From: Dipteris shenzhenensis
Taxonomy: Eukaryota > Polypodiophyta > Polypodiopsida > Gleicheniales
Length of the DNA: 64,000 nucleotides
Direction: 5' to 3' (one strand)
Assembly (NCBI GenBank): GCA_047967505.1
Contig: CM106539.1
Part shown: piece by piece, positions 34,186 to 45,539 of the stretch
Position numbering within the stretch: the stretch's first letter is position 1
Layout: every line of letters begins with the position of its first letter
Made by a program: the position numbers and the translations under genes
The notes under the pieces: model-generated
What the model was told of the DNA's origin: nothing
What the model saw: the letters and a program-made list of their open reading frames with translations, nothing else
Databases searched by the model: none

Positions 34186-34768
34186 CCTGTATGCTTTGCT
34201 GACATTGATGTGGCCACATACAGAGGACTAGGCATGGATGATCTATATCCTGGTCATCGTGAAGCCATTGATCCATTTGCCCACGTGGTCTTGACAGAGC
34301 ACTACAGGGAGGAGGCACAGAGAGATTTGCTGTAGCAGGAGGGTGCTGATACGTCAGTGGTTGCAGTGTGTGTTCCGCAACGCTTCTCATATGGTGATTT
34401 CATGCCAACTGACGAGGCACGAGTAGAGGAGGCACGCTGTATTGAGCGAGAGGCAGAGCTTCAGATATCATTGCAGTAGTGGGTGGAGCAACAGCTTGGG
34501 CGGGCGAGACTAGCATCTTCTACATGTAGAGATGATTACTCGCACTGGATTTGAGGCACGAGTATTCGCAGATGCAAGACTTTGGGAGCTGAGGTGCGCA
34601 TACATAGAGGAGGCAAGGGAGGCAGATATGGCAGCGGTGGCTCATGCAGCATGCCCTCCTCTTCATCAGGATGAGGCTGGCCCATCTCATGCAGGAGATG
34701 AGGCTGGCCCGTCTGATCTGGCTTTGCCTGAGGGCACACAACGGACGGTTGGGCAGTGGGTCATATAG
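34186..34768 (+). pseudogene. RING-H2 gene remnant, 3' part
   Basis: The reading frame of the host gene resumes here in register. The duplicated target bases supply the second half of the terminal C-P-V-C of the RING finger, followed by FADIDVATYRG. The frame then reads on as a charged, helix-rich tail with TAG codons at 34333-34335 and after LQISLQ (34477-34479). A further open piece runs from 34532 to 34768. All the stops are TAG and two neighbour CAG codons, as expected from C-to-T change at methylated CHG sites. The remnant is therefore non-functional with or without the insertion. Confidence 0.6.
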
Positions 34769-35585
34769 GAGCCACGTTAGAGGATGACTAGAGGATCATA
34801 TGTGGGCTTATCAAATTCTAATTCAGGATGATTGTTTACGCTTCACACATATCTTGTTTAGGGATGCACTTCTGCACAATGATGATGATGATGTACACAT
34901 TCATTTTGGTACTTTCATGATATTGTTCTTACTTTTATGATGTATGAGCATTTTGGTACTTTCATGATGTTCTTCTTACTTTGTTTATCTCAGTTTATAG
35001 TTTGTTCAAATCTAACATAGACATTTAAAATTAGGAGTATGATGAAGAGACACGATATTCTAGATGTATACCCCAATGCTCAGATTAGTCACAGATGGTG
35101 AAGTTAAGCTTTCGAGCTTGCCTTAGCAGCTTCCAACCTTTTTGCTTTCTCTACTATTTCCATGGCTCTATATATTGCTATGCTTGACAAGAGAGCAAGT
35201 CAATGCCTTATAGTATATTGCATAGTGTTTGTATATTAGAGCACCTCATAGTCTTATAATTTAGAGCTTTAATTTAGCTTGCATAATCTTTCACGAAAGC
35301 AATCCTATTTAAGTGGCAAACGAGAGTCCAACTCTCCAATTTAGCTAACATCTATGTGGAAGAATGCTTTGCTGGGAGATAAATGTAAGTTGAATGACAT
35401 GCTTGCACACTTTGGTAGCTAGTGCGAGCAACATTGATCTATCATATATGTAAACTCTGTAATGCTATAGCTTTTGGCAATTGTAAATATGCAGTTTCGG
35501 TGCAAGATGAAGAGAATTGAAAAGTTTTTAGGAAAGAAACATGAACTCTTTTCCATGTTTGAAATCTTGGAGAATCCAAGAAGTG
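34769..35585. other. Intergenic AT-rich DNA, no gene recognised
   Basis: A short repeat (TTTTGGTACTTTCATGAT) occurs twice at about 34902 and 34951. Nothing coding is recognised. Confidence 0.5.
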
Positions 35586-35705
35586 ATTTGTGGCTACTTG
35601 GACTTAGGTGAGCCAAAAGGGTGTTGTTTTAAACATTTTGTACTTTCTATTCTTTTTCCGATTTGTGGGTACTTGGCCTTAGGTGAGCCAAGAGGCTGTT
35701 GTCTT
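35586..35705. repeat. ~80 bp tandem duplication
   Basis: GATTTGTGGCTACTTGGACT at about 35587 recurs as GATTTGTGGGTACTTGGCCT at about 35660. Both are followed by TAGGTGAGCCAA and GTTGT. Confidence 0.8.
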
Positions 35706-35717
35706 ATAGAGTTTATA

Positions 35718-36425
35718 TGGAGATATATATTAGAGGCTAGAGCATGGTGGCTATACAAGAATGAGCATGTCCCCATCAAGCAATAGTCCCTCCTTTTTAT
35801 AACCAAAGGAAGGGGGATAAAATGCCTCCTCCCACATGCATGGTGTGGGTGGAGACCTTCTCCCATGTGGGCTTGGCGGTGTGCATCCTCAATAGCATGC
35901 GACAATTTCTTCCCCTCAAGAATCAAACCTTCTTATCCTTAGTCTAGGAGGCCTCATGGCTCCATCTCAATATTATATTGCCTAGGAGGACAAGTGGAGT
36001 ATTGGCACATAGATGCTTTGCCACCTCATCCTACTTTTCCTCTATGAAAATATTATCCCTTGGACTATTCCACATGGGTCTAGCCCACGTAGATGAGAAA
36101 GTCTAAGATGCCTTGCCACCTCTACCAATTAAATACAATATGTCCCCTTGGCCTTGGCTATATATCACTTAATGTTTCATGGGACCGCCTAGGTGGAGGG
36201 GTGGCACATGGAGGTTCCATGCCATCTCACCATACTATATTATTTGTTCCATGGACTATGTACAACACACCTATGGGTCCACTTTCTTGGAAGGGTGGCA
36301 CATGGACATACCATGCCATCTCAACCTTGGGCCCTTTCCACTCTATATTATATTTTACTAATGCCACACACAAATATTCACTTCCACTTATTACATTTAC
36401 AATGGAATTTTTTTTGGGGGTAACA
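35718..36425 (-). repeat. Gypsy copy 1, 3' LTR (~708 bp)
   Basis: On the + strand it starts TGGAGATATATATTAG and ends GGTAACA, giving the minus strand TG...CA ends. It matches 44747-45468 over its full length. It is followed internally by a C-run that is a G-rich polypurine tract on the coding strand. Cytoplasmic-type coding is absent; the short frames shared by both copies are LTR sequence. Confidence 0.82.
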
Positions 36426-36471
36426 AATTCCCCCCCCTAGGCATGGAATGCACAACATGGCCATACCTGGG

Positions 36472-38435
36472 TCACAACCGAACAAAGAAAGGCTTGAGAT
36501 GCCTTTTGTTGATCACTTTCCTCCTGTGCGGCTCTTGTAGCTCATGAACCTCCACTAATCCATTGTTGCATTCCTTGATGACCTGGTATGGTCTAGACCA
36601 CTTCAGAAGAAACTTTTTGTCCATTTGGTGGTCCAATCTACTATCAAAGCACAACACCATGTCCAAGCGGGCTTTTTGTCAATTCTTCTAGATCTCTACA
36701 TGATGCAAAGCATGCCATCGGGTCTCATCCAATTTTTCAAGTTGAATCAACCAGGCTTCGACTTGTTCATCTTCTGACATCTTTTGTTCATGTGCCAATC
36801 TTAGTGCAGATACTTCTATCTCGAGTGGTAGAACTGCTTCAGTACCATATACTAATTCAAATGGGGTATGTCTAGTGGATGTCTTGTGAGTAATATTGTA
36901 TGCCCAAACTGCCTCAGCAACTTTCTAATCCCATTGGCCCCGATGTCTATCTGCTATTTTTCCTATGGACGTGCACAAGAGGCCATTGACTCACTCCACT
37001 TGACCCATGGATTGTGGATAATAAATGTTGGAAGTGTGATGATCGATACCCATACGTTTTGTGAGCGACTTCATAGCTTCATTCAAGAATGGACTCCCAT
37101 GATCGAACAAAATCTCCATAGGTGTCCCAAAATGCATACATATGTGCTCAAAGATGAAATTTGAGACTACCTTACCATTTGCTGCTACTAAGACATCTAT
37201 AGCTTCAACCCAGTTGGTGACATTTTGTGTAGCTACCAAAAGGTACTTTTTCTTGTGGGTTGTCATTGGTAGAGGGCCCACAAAATCAATACCCCATTTC
37301 TGAAATGGATGAATGGAAATCACACGATGATGTTGCCCAGGCCATAAATCCTTCTTACCAAAGAATTGGCAGGGCTCGTAGGTCTTGCAATACATAGCTA
37401 GATCTTTGAACATAGTTGGCCAATAATACCCTGCATGTAGAATCTTCTTGGTGGTGTAATCTGTTGTAGAGTGTCCACCACAAAAACCATCATGGTATTG
37501 CTACAATACTTTGGGTACTTCTTCTACATCAATAACTCTTCTTAATACACCATCCGTGTCTTGGCAATACAACACCCCATTAAAGAGTGTATAGCGCCTA
37601 CTACTTCTACAGATCTTCTTCTGCTCATAACTCGTGCAGTGAGGTGGAAAAGAAAAGGTAGCGACAAGCTTGTAGATACCTCCATACCATGGATCATATG
37701 CTTCCATGGTTGCTACAAGGTTCACTTCACGACTTTCTTCCAAGTCAATTAAGGTGTTCTTCAGATTAGAACAACCCCCTTTTACAATTTTGAAGGTAAA
37801 ATTATACTCTTGAAGGAACTTAGCCAACTAGCTAAGGGCATTAGGCGACTACAAAACCTACTTTGCAAGACCATTGCTTGAAGTAATGACAAAATCTTTA
37901 TAAGCCACATAATGCTTAAACATTTCAATGCAAAACACCAAGGATAGAGCATGCTTGTTAGCATCAGAATAGCACTGCTCTATTTTAGACATTTGCTATG
38001 AAGAGAACTGAATGGGATACATGAATCAGTCTTCCCCTTACTAGAGAAGAATCCCTACCAAAGTGTGCTCTCTAAACCTTGGGTTGATATAAAAGATCTT
38101 GGACCAATTGGGGTTGCAGAGAATAAGCTCAGATGCAAGAGCCTCCTTGATTTGCACAAAACTTTGGTCACATTCTTCACTCCATGAAAAATTAATGCCA
38201 TCTTTTAACAACATAGTCATGGGTCTAGTCAAAGCAGCATACTAATCAGTGAAGCACCGGTAGTATCCTGTCAAGTTCATAAAGGAACGCACCTGACGCC
38301 TTGTGGTGGGTGAATAGAGCTTAAGGATTGCATCAACCTTATCTGGATAAAGCCTAACATCATCTGCTGAAACTACATGCCCAAGCAATCTTCCTTGAGT
38401 GGCCCCAATAGTGCATTTCTCGAGGTTGAGGCTAC
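36472..38435 (-). pseudogene. Gypsy copy 1 RT end, RNase H and integrase
   Basis: Reading down the minus strand: an RT segment with CTIGATQGRLLGHVVSADDV (38445-38242), then RNase H pieces (38232-37501). The integrase core (about 37413-36991) has HPFQKWGIDFVGP with the first catalytic Asp, FDHGSPFLNEAM with the second, and a final QVE with the Glu. The C-terminal segment (36666-36472) has a WSRPYQVIKE block like the GPY/F module. Several stops and frameshifts separate these frames. Copy 2 has the same order. Confidence 0.85.
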
Positions 38436-39340
38436 CACCACACACATGTCTTTTGGCACTTCAAAGGAGAAGATCCAAGTTCAGCCTAGTGTGGTGGAAC
38501 CAAAAGAAGAAGAGGAGCTGGGAAGTGACACTGCCTCATCCATAGTATCTGAGTCTCTTGAAGATTTGGACAGGGGGGAAGAGGGCTCCGAAGAAGAAAT
38601 CTATATGATGGAAGTGTCTCCTACTCCACTGCCAATAGAGAAGGTAACTGCCACACCCCAACAACTAGAGTCTATGCTTTCATCTGATCTTACTCCCAGT
38701 GAAAAAGATGAATTCTTAGAAATGTCTAAAGATTTTCCTGGCCTCTTTGCCACGAGTTATTATCATTTATGCCACATGACTACCATAGAACATATGATAG
38801 AACTAAAGCTGGATGCTAAGCCTGTGGCATAGAAGTTTCAAAGGTTAGGCCCAATTCAAACTGATGTGCTACGCACGGAGCTGCAGAGGCTGGTAGAAGC
38901 TGGATTCATTGTCCCAGTCACCAACACCGAATGGGTTTCACCAGTGGTTGTCACTCCCAAGAAAAACAACAAGTGGCAGGTTTGCATCGACTACAAGAAG
39001 CTCAACATGGCCACGAAAAGAGATCATCATCCTTTGCCATTTCAAGACATCATTTTGGAAAAGGTGAGTGGCCATGAGATGTACACTTTTTGTGATGGCT
39101 ACTCATGGTTTTATTAAATCAAAATTGTAGAAGAAGATGTGCACAAGACTACATTTTCCACGCTCTAGGGCACTTTTGCTTTCAAAAGGATGCCGTTTGG
39201 TCTTACCAGTGCTCCAGCTACATTTCAACTATTCATGCAGATGGTCTTCGCCCCTTATTTGGGGATTTTCTTGAAGGGTTTTTAGATGACTTTTGCATAT
39301 TTTCTACACAAAGTGAGCACATCATGAAGGTTTGCATGGT
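38436..39340 (+). pseudogene. Inverted block of gypsy copy 1: linker and RT core
   Basis: On the + strand this encodes an acidic linker (about 38440-38832), then the RT start ELQRLVEAGFIVPV..WVSPVVVTPKK and KWQVCIDYKKLN (38866-39117). The frameshifted palm follows with the catalytic FLDDFCIF (near 39290). In copy 2 the same sequence runs on the minus strand, collinear with the rest of pol. Both junctions (about 38436 and 39340) are abrupt, and a few tens of bases present in copy 2 are missing at them. Confidence 0.85.
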
Positions 39341-41031
39341 TGACTTCATCACTCTTCCTTAGCCATGGTCGCCCAAGTATGGCTGGATGACTTCTTCCAG
39401 TATCTTCTGTGTTGACCACATAGAAATTGATGGTGGTGGTTAGCCCATTGACTGTGATGGGCAAATCCTCAATGACCCCCATGGTAGCAAGTTGTCTTCC
39501 ATCTGCTACCTGGATTTGAGTAGAGGAGCGCCTAGTGCATTTTAGATTTAACTTTTTCATGATGCGGGGCACCATGATGTTACATGCAGCACCACCATCA
39601 ATGCACACATTCTTGATGTAGTAATTATCTATGACGACTTCCATAGTGTGTGGGTGTCGATTGATATCCTCTGAGATAGAAGAAATCTCGTGCACCTTTT
39701 CCTTCCTCTTGGACCTCCTTGAAGAAAGCCCTTGCTGGAATTCACACCTCACCATAGGGCTTAATGCTATGAGTTGTGGGAGTGTGATATCCAAAGAACG
39801 ATTGGCAATGTCTTAAACCACAAAGTAGTCTTCTTGCCCTGATCCAATGGGGAAATTTGACGGAGGCCACTTACTTCTATGGGATATGGGAACTTTGCTC
39901 TTCTTGACAGGGGGCCTTGCCATCTCAACATCTAGAGTCACTGAAAAGGATACCTTCTTCGTTGGCAGGCCAGGTCCTCGATCGAAAGAAGGTCCTACAA
40001 CTTCTCTACTTCTCTTTCCAAGATCAAGGACTTCCACATTGGACTCTCCTGCATCAGATTCACCTACTAGGTTTACACGTGGACCATTCAGGCATTCAGT
40101 GTGGTAGTGACCCTTCAGATGTTAATCAACGCACATAATGTTGGCACGTTCCCTTGGAACGCGATTGGCTTGCTTCCTCATTCCCACCATCTCAAGTCGT
40201 AAGTCGTTAAGTGCCTTAGCAAGATCATTAACACTAGGTTCTTCTGTTGGTGGGGTAGAAGGTGTAGGAAGTAGGGGAGCTTGTGGGCGAGGTTGGGGAA
40301 ACCCCCAAGGTGGAGGGTGAGGATATGCCCCGGGTGGCAGGGGAGGTGCATACATCCAAGGAGGAGGTTGTGGATACATTCCTAGTGGAAGAGGTTGAGG
40401 AAATGTCCCTAGTAGACGCTGTGAGGCTCTGGAAGATTGGGGTGGAGCAAAGTATTTCCTAGAAACAGGGTTGACCGAACTTTGTCAAACTTGTGAGCGA
40501 TCTCTTGTGCCCGCTCCATGGTATCCGGATCCTTCCACTTAAGCTTGAGATGAAAACTGTCTTTAGCCCCGGCAATTAACTCAGCACATGTTCAGTCATC
40601 CCAGTTTAGAATCCAGCATTGTCTTCTTGCTTGGCAATCAAGTGATCAAGAAGTACGTCCACTCAGTCCACATACTGACGCGCCATCTCTCCTTCTAATT
40701 GCTTCAAATTTGCCACCTGCAAGTGCACATTTTCTTGGTCTTCATCCTTGCCAAAATATTTGATCATTGCTATAGTCAGCCTTGGCCAACTCTGATGCAC
40801 TGCCTCTATTTGCTTCTCATACCATACTTGAGCTAATCCTTCCAAGAATGTGGTTAATACCAATAACAAACGATCTTCTGTTAGGAAAATAAGGGACACA
40901 CATCGACATTTGAATGCAACTAGGTATTCTTTTGGGTTCTCGCCCATCCGCCACAGAATACCGGGATGTCTACCATTGAGGAAAATAGAAAGAGAAGGAA
41001 ATTGTGGGGAGGTGGAGAGGGAAGAAAAACT
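39341..41031 (-). pseudogene. Gypsy copy 1 protease and gag
   Basis: Gag (40947-40663) shows FLEGLAQVWYEKQ and the downstream LKQLEGEMARQYVD of the Retrotrans_gag type. A proline-rich linker (40379-39813) follows. The protease frame (39794-39282) has NVCIDGGAACNIMVP, with Asp-Gly-Gly in place of the usual Asp-Ser/Thr-Gly, and a typical LGRPWL motif. Frames are interrupted by stops. Confidence 0.8.
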
Positions 41032-41232
41032 ACTGGCTAACTACTAACAATTGAGAGGTATTTCGAAACAAAATTTAGGAGATGAAACTTCTAGGAAACA
41101 TATGTAAGTTGAAAATGGAGATTCGGGAAATGAGCATAACGTGGTGCAAGAAGAATCAACAGCAAAGAAAAGCTCATAAATAATCTTCATGGTCAGACCA
41201 TTATTGTGAGAGATGGGGGCCTCAACGCCGCA

Positions 41233-41364
41233 TCAAGTTTTCATGAGAGCCAAGAGGAGGGCCATTATCAGGGCAAGAAGATGCAAGGGCTGCACATCAC
41301 CTTCAGTTTCCTCTAACTCTTATAATCTCCAAGAGATGTCTTCTAGCAGTGTGCGGTCTGGCAT
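41233..41364 (-). pseudogene. Decayed copy of a small conserved membrane-type ORF
   Basis: Reads MPDRTLLEDISWRL, one in-frame TAA, then ELEETEGDVQ and a hydrophobic segment LLALIMALLLALM. It aligns with the ORFs at 61053-61250 and 63508-63711, which have MPERT.LEEI....LRELEDCEGDAQAI and a hydrophobic tail. The short DNA just upstream (TGCCTAGAAGA) matches too, so these are copies of one element. Its role is unknown. It lies directly after zinc-knuckle and RNase H remnants. Confidence 0.6.
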
Positions 41365-41399
41365 TGCAACTTCTTCTTCTAGGCAAGTCAATGGAGTAC

Positions 41400-42010
41400 T
41401 TTTTGAATGATGGCCTTAAGCCAGAGGACTTGAATGATGTAGTTGGGACACTTTGTTTGGTGGTGGCCACATGCCCCACAATAATAACAATATATGACTT
41501 GCATGCGGGCGGTTCGCCTCCATGGGGTAGGTCCGAGCTTCATAAATTACCTTGAATTGTGTGGGCACAAAGCTACTTTGGAAATGGTAGCTCCTTTGAA
41601 CTTGCAGATGGCTTGAGCAAGTGTATCAACCAAACTATTCTCAAACCTTGGGGTGTGATGTAATTGGATCTCTCAAAATTCTTGGTAGAGTTGCATGGCA
41701 TGTTGATGATGATGCGAGGCCAAGGACTCACTTCGTACCTTCCAATCACCACTGACTTGTCAGCACCCCAGCTAAGAATCCCCCTGCACTTCGAGTTGGG
41801 TGATTTGATGGTCCTTAGCTTTTACAAACTGAAGATAAGGGCTAAATATTCAGTTTGATTACATGTGTTGGCGGCCATAGCACTGCTATATCAAAATTCC
41901 ACCCCATTAGGAGAAAGTAAAGATACTCCGGCTCTAGTTGCTTTTGTTGTGGGCTTGTAGGCACTGTCAAAGTGCATCACCCATGCTGACATCATACAAG
42001 GACCAAAACA
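41400..42010 (-). pseudogene. RNase H and zinc-knuckle remnant of a second retroelement family
   Basis: From about 42000 down the minus strand reads WVMHFDSAYKP with the first catalytic Asp and GVSLLSPNGVEF. After a stop it gives NQTEYLALI with Glu, then, frameshifted, KDHQITQLEVQGDS with Asp and FENSLVDTLAQAI. This is the plant-type (RVT_3) RNase H found as an extra domain in some Ty3/gypsy lineages. Below it, near 41480-41440, is CYYCGACGHHQTKC, an exact C-x2-C-x4-H-x4-C knuckle. The order (RNase H before knuckle) is not that of a standard polyprotein, so the block is a mosaic. Confidence 0.7.
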
Positions 42011-43621
42011 TGGACATCCCAAGTCTCTCGGTAATCAAGAATGGGAAGTATCAGGGGATGAGGGGAAGCCAACACTTCAGCGAGGCGTGCAGGACCAAAC
42101 AAGCTTACAATCCTTTGCTCTAATGATTTATTTTATGAAAAAATAAGATCACAACATGCAACTCAGTGTGCAGTACAAATGGTTGATTTGGTAGAAAAGG
42201 ATTCTGAGGCCAGAACATTTCAACCATATAGATGCATATTATTACATAAGAATTCCGAAAATCCTAACTACTTGGCATAGTCATAATAATAACTTTTGGG
42301 CTTTCTAGCTTCCTTAACCTTTTTCTTGTGGACTTTCCTCTTTCTTACTTTTAACGGTGTAGCACTGGAAGCACAAATGGAATCCGGCATCTCTATTGTG
42401 ACTAGCCTTGGGAGCATCAATCATCGAATCGGCACTCTCCATCCATCATCATCACCTAGGAGAAAGCGACCCAAATGCAGTAAGTAGTAATCAGATATCA
42501 CTAGTTTGTGAATTGGGATTAAACAACAGTTTCTAAAGACGAATCTGCAATCCTCAAGGAGTTCCCACCTGTTGACAAACCTTACTTCTCGTACCACCTC
42601 TGAAGATTCCAGAACCTCGACTATTGTGCAGCTTGGAGAATTAAAGTTGAAACCTTGCCAACTAATGTTCAGAATTTCAATTTCTTTTACATCCCATGAT
42701 AAGAGCTCCCACCCATTTTCTGAATCAGCAAGTTGGTGGATCACGTGGCACTACAAGTCAACTAGGAGTTCTAGGAATACATCTCTCCAAGTACTCACGG
42801 CTGCCAGCCTTATACTTCAGAGAAATTCTTCAAAGTGTACAAACTTAGTCATACAAGCTAATCTAGAAATTTGTTTTACCTTTGGATGAGTCTGCGTGGC
42901 TTGAAAAGGCCAGCCAAAGAACCATAATCATAATACACAACAACTGGAAGATCCTCTACTATTGTGGTCAATCTTTGCAAGGTCAGGGATGGCTTGAATA
43001 CAATTTAGAGCATGATTTCTAATGTAACAAACCAAAGCTATGGCTGTAGCAATTGATGAGCAGTTAATTGAAGAGAGGTGGGCCCAAATTGACGATTTCT
43101 TTCCTATTTCTGATGTGGGCAACAAGACAAAAGGCTAGTAATGATGTTGAAATGCGTGAGCCACAAGATATACAACCATTAGGGTGGCCAACCTCTTATA
43201 GAAGCCAACAACAAGCTGAATTGGGGCTATACTCAATCTTCCTGGGAATCTCCACAAACATAACAGTTGAAGTAGCAAGGCAGTGAACCTACCATTTTGG
43301 TCACTTGAATTGGCTTCATCGGGATCCAAAAGAGGGATGTCTCCTTGTGGTAGAGCTGAAGCAAACTAGGAGACTACATCATCCAAGCGATGCTGTGTAG
43401 AGGGCAAACAAATGATAATTGATAGTCCCTATCCAAATGGAAAGAAGAAAAATGAAATTTGCTACTCGAAGCTTTTTAGATCATCAATAGCAACCGAAAC
43501 GTTGCATATCATTTTCTTTGCCGCCCAAGAACAGAAAAAATTTAATCATTTGTTCTTAGAAGTATCTTCCTGCATTGAAGTATGAGGATGGAACAATTCC
43601 TTGAAATCCCAATCATGAAGC

Positions 43622-43832
43622 TCCGTTGGAACTTTGCAGAGGCTTTTGCTTCCAAGTTTTGCTAAAAAATACTACGCTAGAACTTTGCAGAGGCTCTTCA
43701 ACATTTCTTCTTAGAATCAGCTTTACTGGAATAAAATTGCATTGGAACTTTGCAGAGACTCTTCAATATTGCTTCTTAGAATCAGTATTGCTGGAACAAA
43801 ACTGCGCTGGAACTTTGCAGAGACTTTTGCTA
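43622..43832. repeat. Tandem TGGAACTTTGCAGAG units (~62 bp)
   Basis: Four units begin with (C)GCTGGAACTTTGCAGAG-type sequence. The middle two (about 43678 and 43741) also share CTTCTTAGAATCAG and GCTGGAA or ACTGGAA segments with a 63-base period. Confidence 0.85.
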
Positions 43833-44746
43833 TTGTTATTTGTTCTTCAATGTTTAGAATTCTTTGGTTGCGGCTCTTCAACGTTCTCTACTTGCTTCTC
43901 TACAAGTAATTCATCATTTCATGGTTTTTTAATGCATTTTGATGCTATTGGCTCCATTGCAACAAGGTCAACATTGAAGGAAACAAGGGGAGTGAGGGAG
44001 GAGAGGTCGAGATTGAGGGAGGTGAGGTAAGCTAAGGGCTTAGGTGAGAATGAAGAGAAGAGTGAATTGGAGAGAGTGAGCGACAAAGAGGATCGTGGGT
44101 AAGGGAGAGGGGATGAAAAGGACGTCAGAGAGGAGTGTGACTATGGGAGAGAAAGGGAAGAGAAAGCATGGGGAGTGAGAGCAAAAGGGAGGAGCAAGCG
44201 AGAGAGGAAGGGACTGTGGTGATGGGGCTAATTCATGAGAGAGGGAGAATTTGAGAGTGCAAAGTGAAAGGACCGTTTTTTTTCAATAAACAAAAAAAGA
44301 GAAAACGTGAGCGGGAAATAAAGACAATGAGGGGGGTGGGATCAAGTAGAGGAGCATACTAAATGCATATAGACACAGGGCTTTCATAAAACATCATTAA
44401 GAAGGGGTGCTCTTCTTTTCAATATTTTCAATTCACAAATGTATGGAAAGACTCGTGGAAAAAAAGAAAACACTGTAAAAGTGAATGGAAAGTGAAGGAA
44501 CGGTGAAAATAATTGCTCCAAATCCATTGTCATTGCCGTGAAGATTCGTATCCCAGCAGCCACACCAAATTTGTTGCGGGATTTTGAGCTCCATCAATTA
44601 ACACTCGTTAAAGGCCTTCAACACCCACAACCGGGAGAGGGAGAGAAGAAGAGGAATGAAGCGGTACATCAATAGGAGGTGGAGAACAAAGGAGGAGGAG
44701 GAGGCATGATGGTATAGACAAAAAAGGAAGAGAGTCATGGAAAATA

Positions 44747-45468
44747 TGGAGATATATATTAGAGGCTAGAGCATGGTGACTATACAAGAATGAGCATGTC
44801 CCCATCAACCAATAGTCCCTCCTTTTTATAACCAAAGGAAGGGGGATAAAATACGTCCTCCCACATGCATGGTGTGGGTGGAGGCCTTCTCCCATCTGGG
44901 CTTGGCAGTGTGCATCCTCAATAATATGCACCAATTTCTTCCCCTCAAGAATTAAACCTTCTTCTCCTTAGTCTAAGAGTCCTCATGGCTCCATGTCAAT
45001 ATTATATTTCCTAGGAGGACAAGTGGAGGGTTCGCACGTAGATGCTCACACCTAGATGCTTTGCCACCTCAACCTACTTCTCCTTTTTGAAAATATTATG
45101 CCTTGGACTATTGCACATGGGTCTAGCCCACATAGATGAGAAAGTCTAAGATGCCCTGCCACCTCTACCAATTAAATACAATATGTCCCCTTGGCCTTGG
45201 CCATATATCACTTAATGTTTCATGGGACCGCCTAGGTGGAGTGCTGGCACATGGAGATTCCATGCCACCTCACAATACTATATTATTTGTCTTATGGACT
45301 ATGTACACCACACCTATGGGTCCTCTTTCTTGGAAGGGTGGCACATGGACATACCATGCCACCTAAACCTTGGGCCCTTTCCATTCTATATTATATTTTA
45401 CTAATGCCACAAACAAATATTCACTTCTACTTATTACATTTACAATGGAAAATTTTTTGGCGGTAACT
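44747..45468 (-). repeat. Gypsy copy 2, 3' LTR (~722 bp)
   Basis: Matches 35718-36425 along its whole length, with scattered substitutions and a 14-base insertion near 45040 (AGATGCTCACACCT). Its inner edge has mutated from TAACA to TAACTGA. A C-run (polypurine tract on the coding strand) follows. Confidence 0.82.
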
Positions 45469-45539
45469 GATTCCCCCCCCCCAGCCATGCAATGTGTAGC
45501 ATGGCCATGCCTAGGTCACAACCAAACAAAGAAAGGCTT

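Larger units (their letters stand above)
35718..41031 (-). mobile_element. Ty3/gypsy element, copy 1, rearranged, 5' LTR not found
   Basis: From the left: 3' LTR, integrase, RNase H and the end of RT on the minus strand. An inverted block (about 38436-39340) carries the RT fingers/palm and upstream linker on the + strand, then protease and gag are again on the minus strand. RT-RNase H-integrase order marks gypsy. Sequence shared with copy 2 stops at 41031, about 55 bases upstream of the gag ATG region, and no second LTR or primer site is found to the right. The element is truncated and inactive. Confidence 0.85.
41031..44746. other. Mosaic region between the two gypsy copies
   Basis: Apart from the retroelement remnants at 41233-42010 and the repeats at 43622-43832, I recognise nothing. 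A 107-codon minus-strand frame (42744-42421) and several shorter ones show no nameable motif. 43975-44260 is purine-rich (GAGGGAG-type), not strictly repetitive. Confidence 0.45.

Noticed and set aside
44747-45468. Reading this LTR as the 5' LTR of gypsy copy 1
   Set aside because: No primer-binding site lies on its left side, while its right side continues directly into the polypurine tract and integrase of copy 2, so it is the 3' LTR of copy 2.
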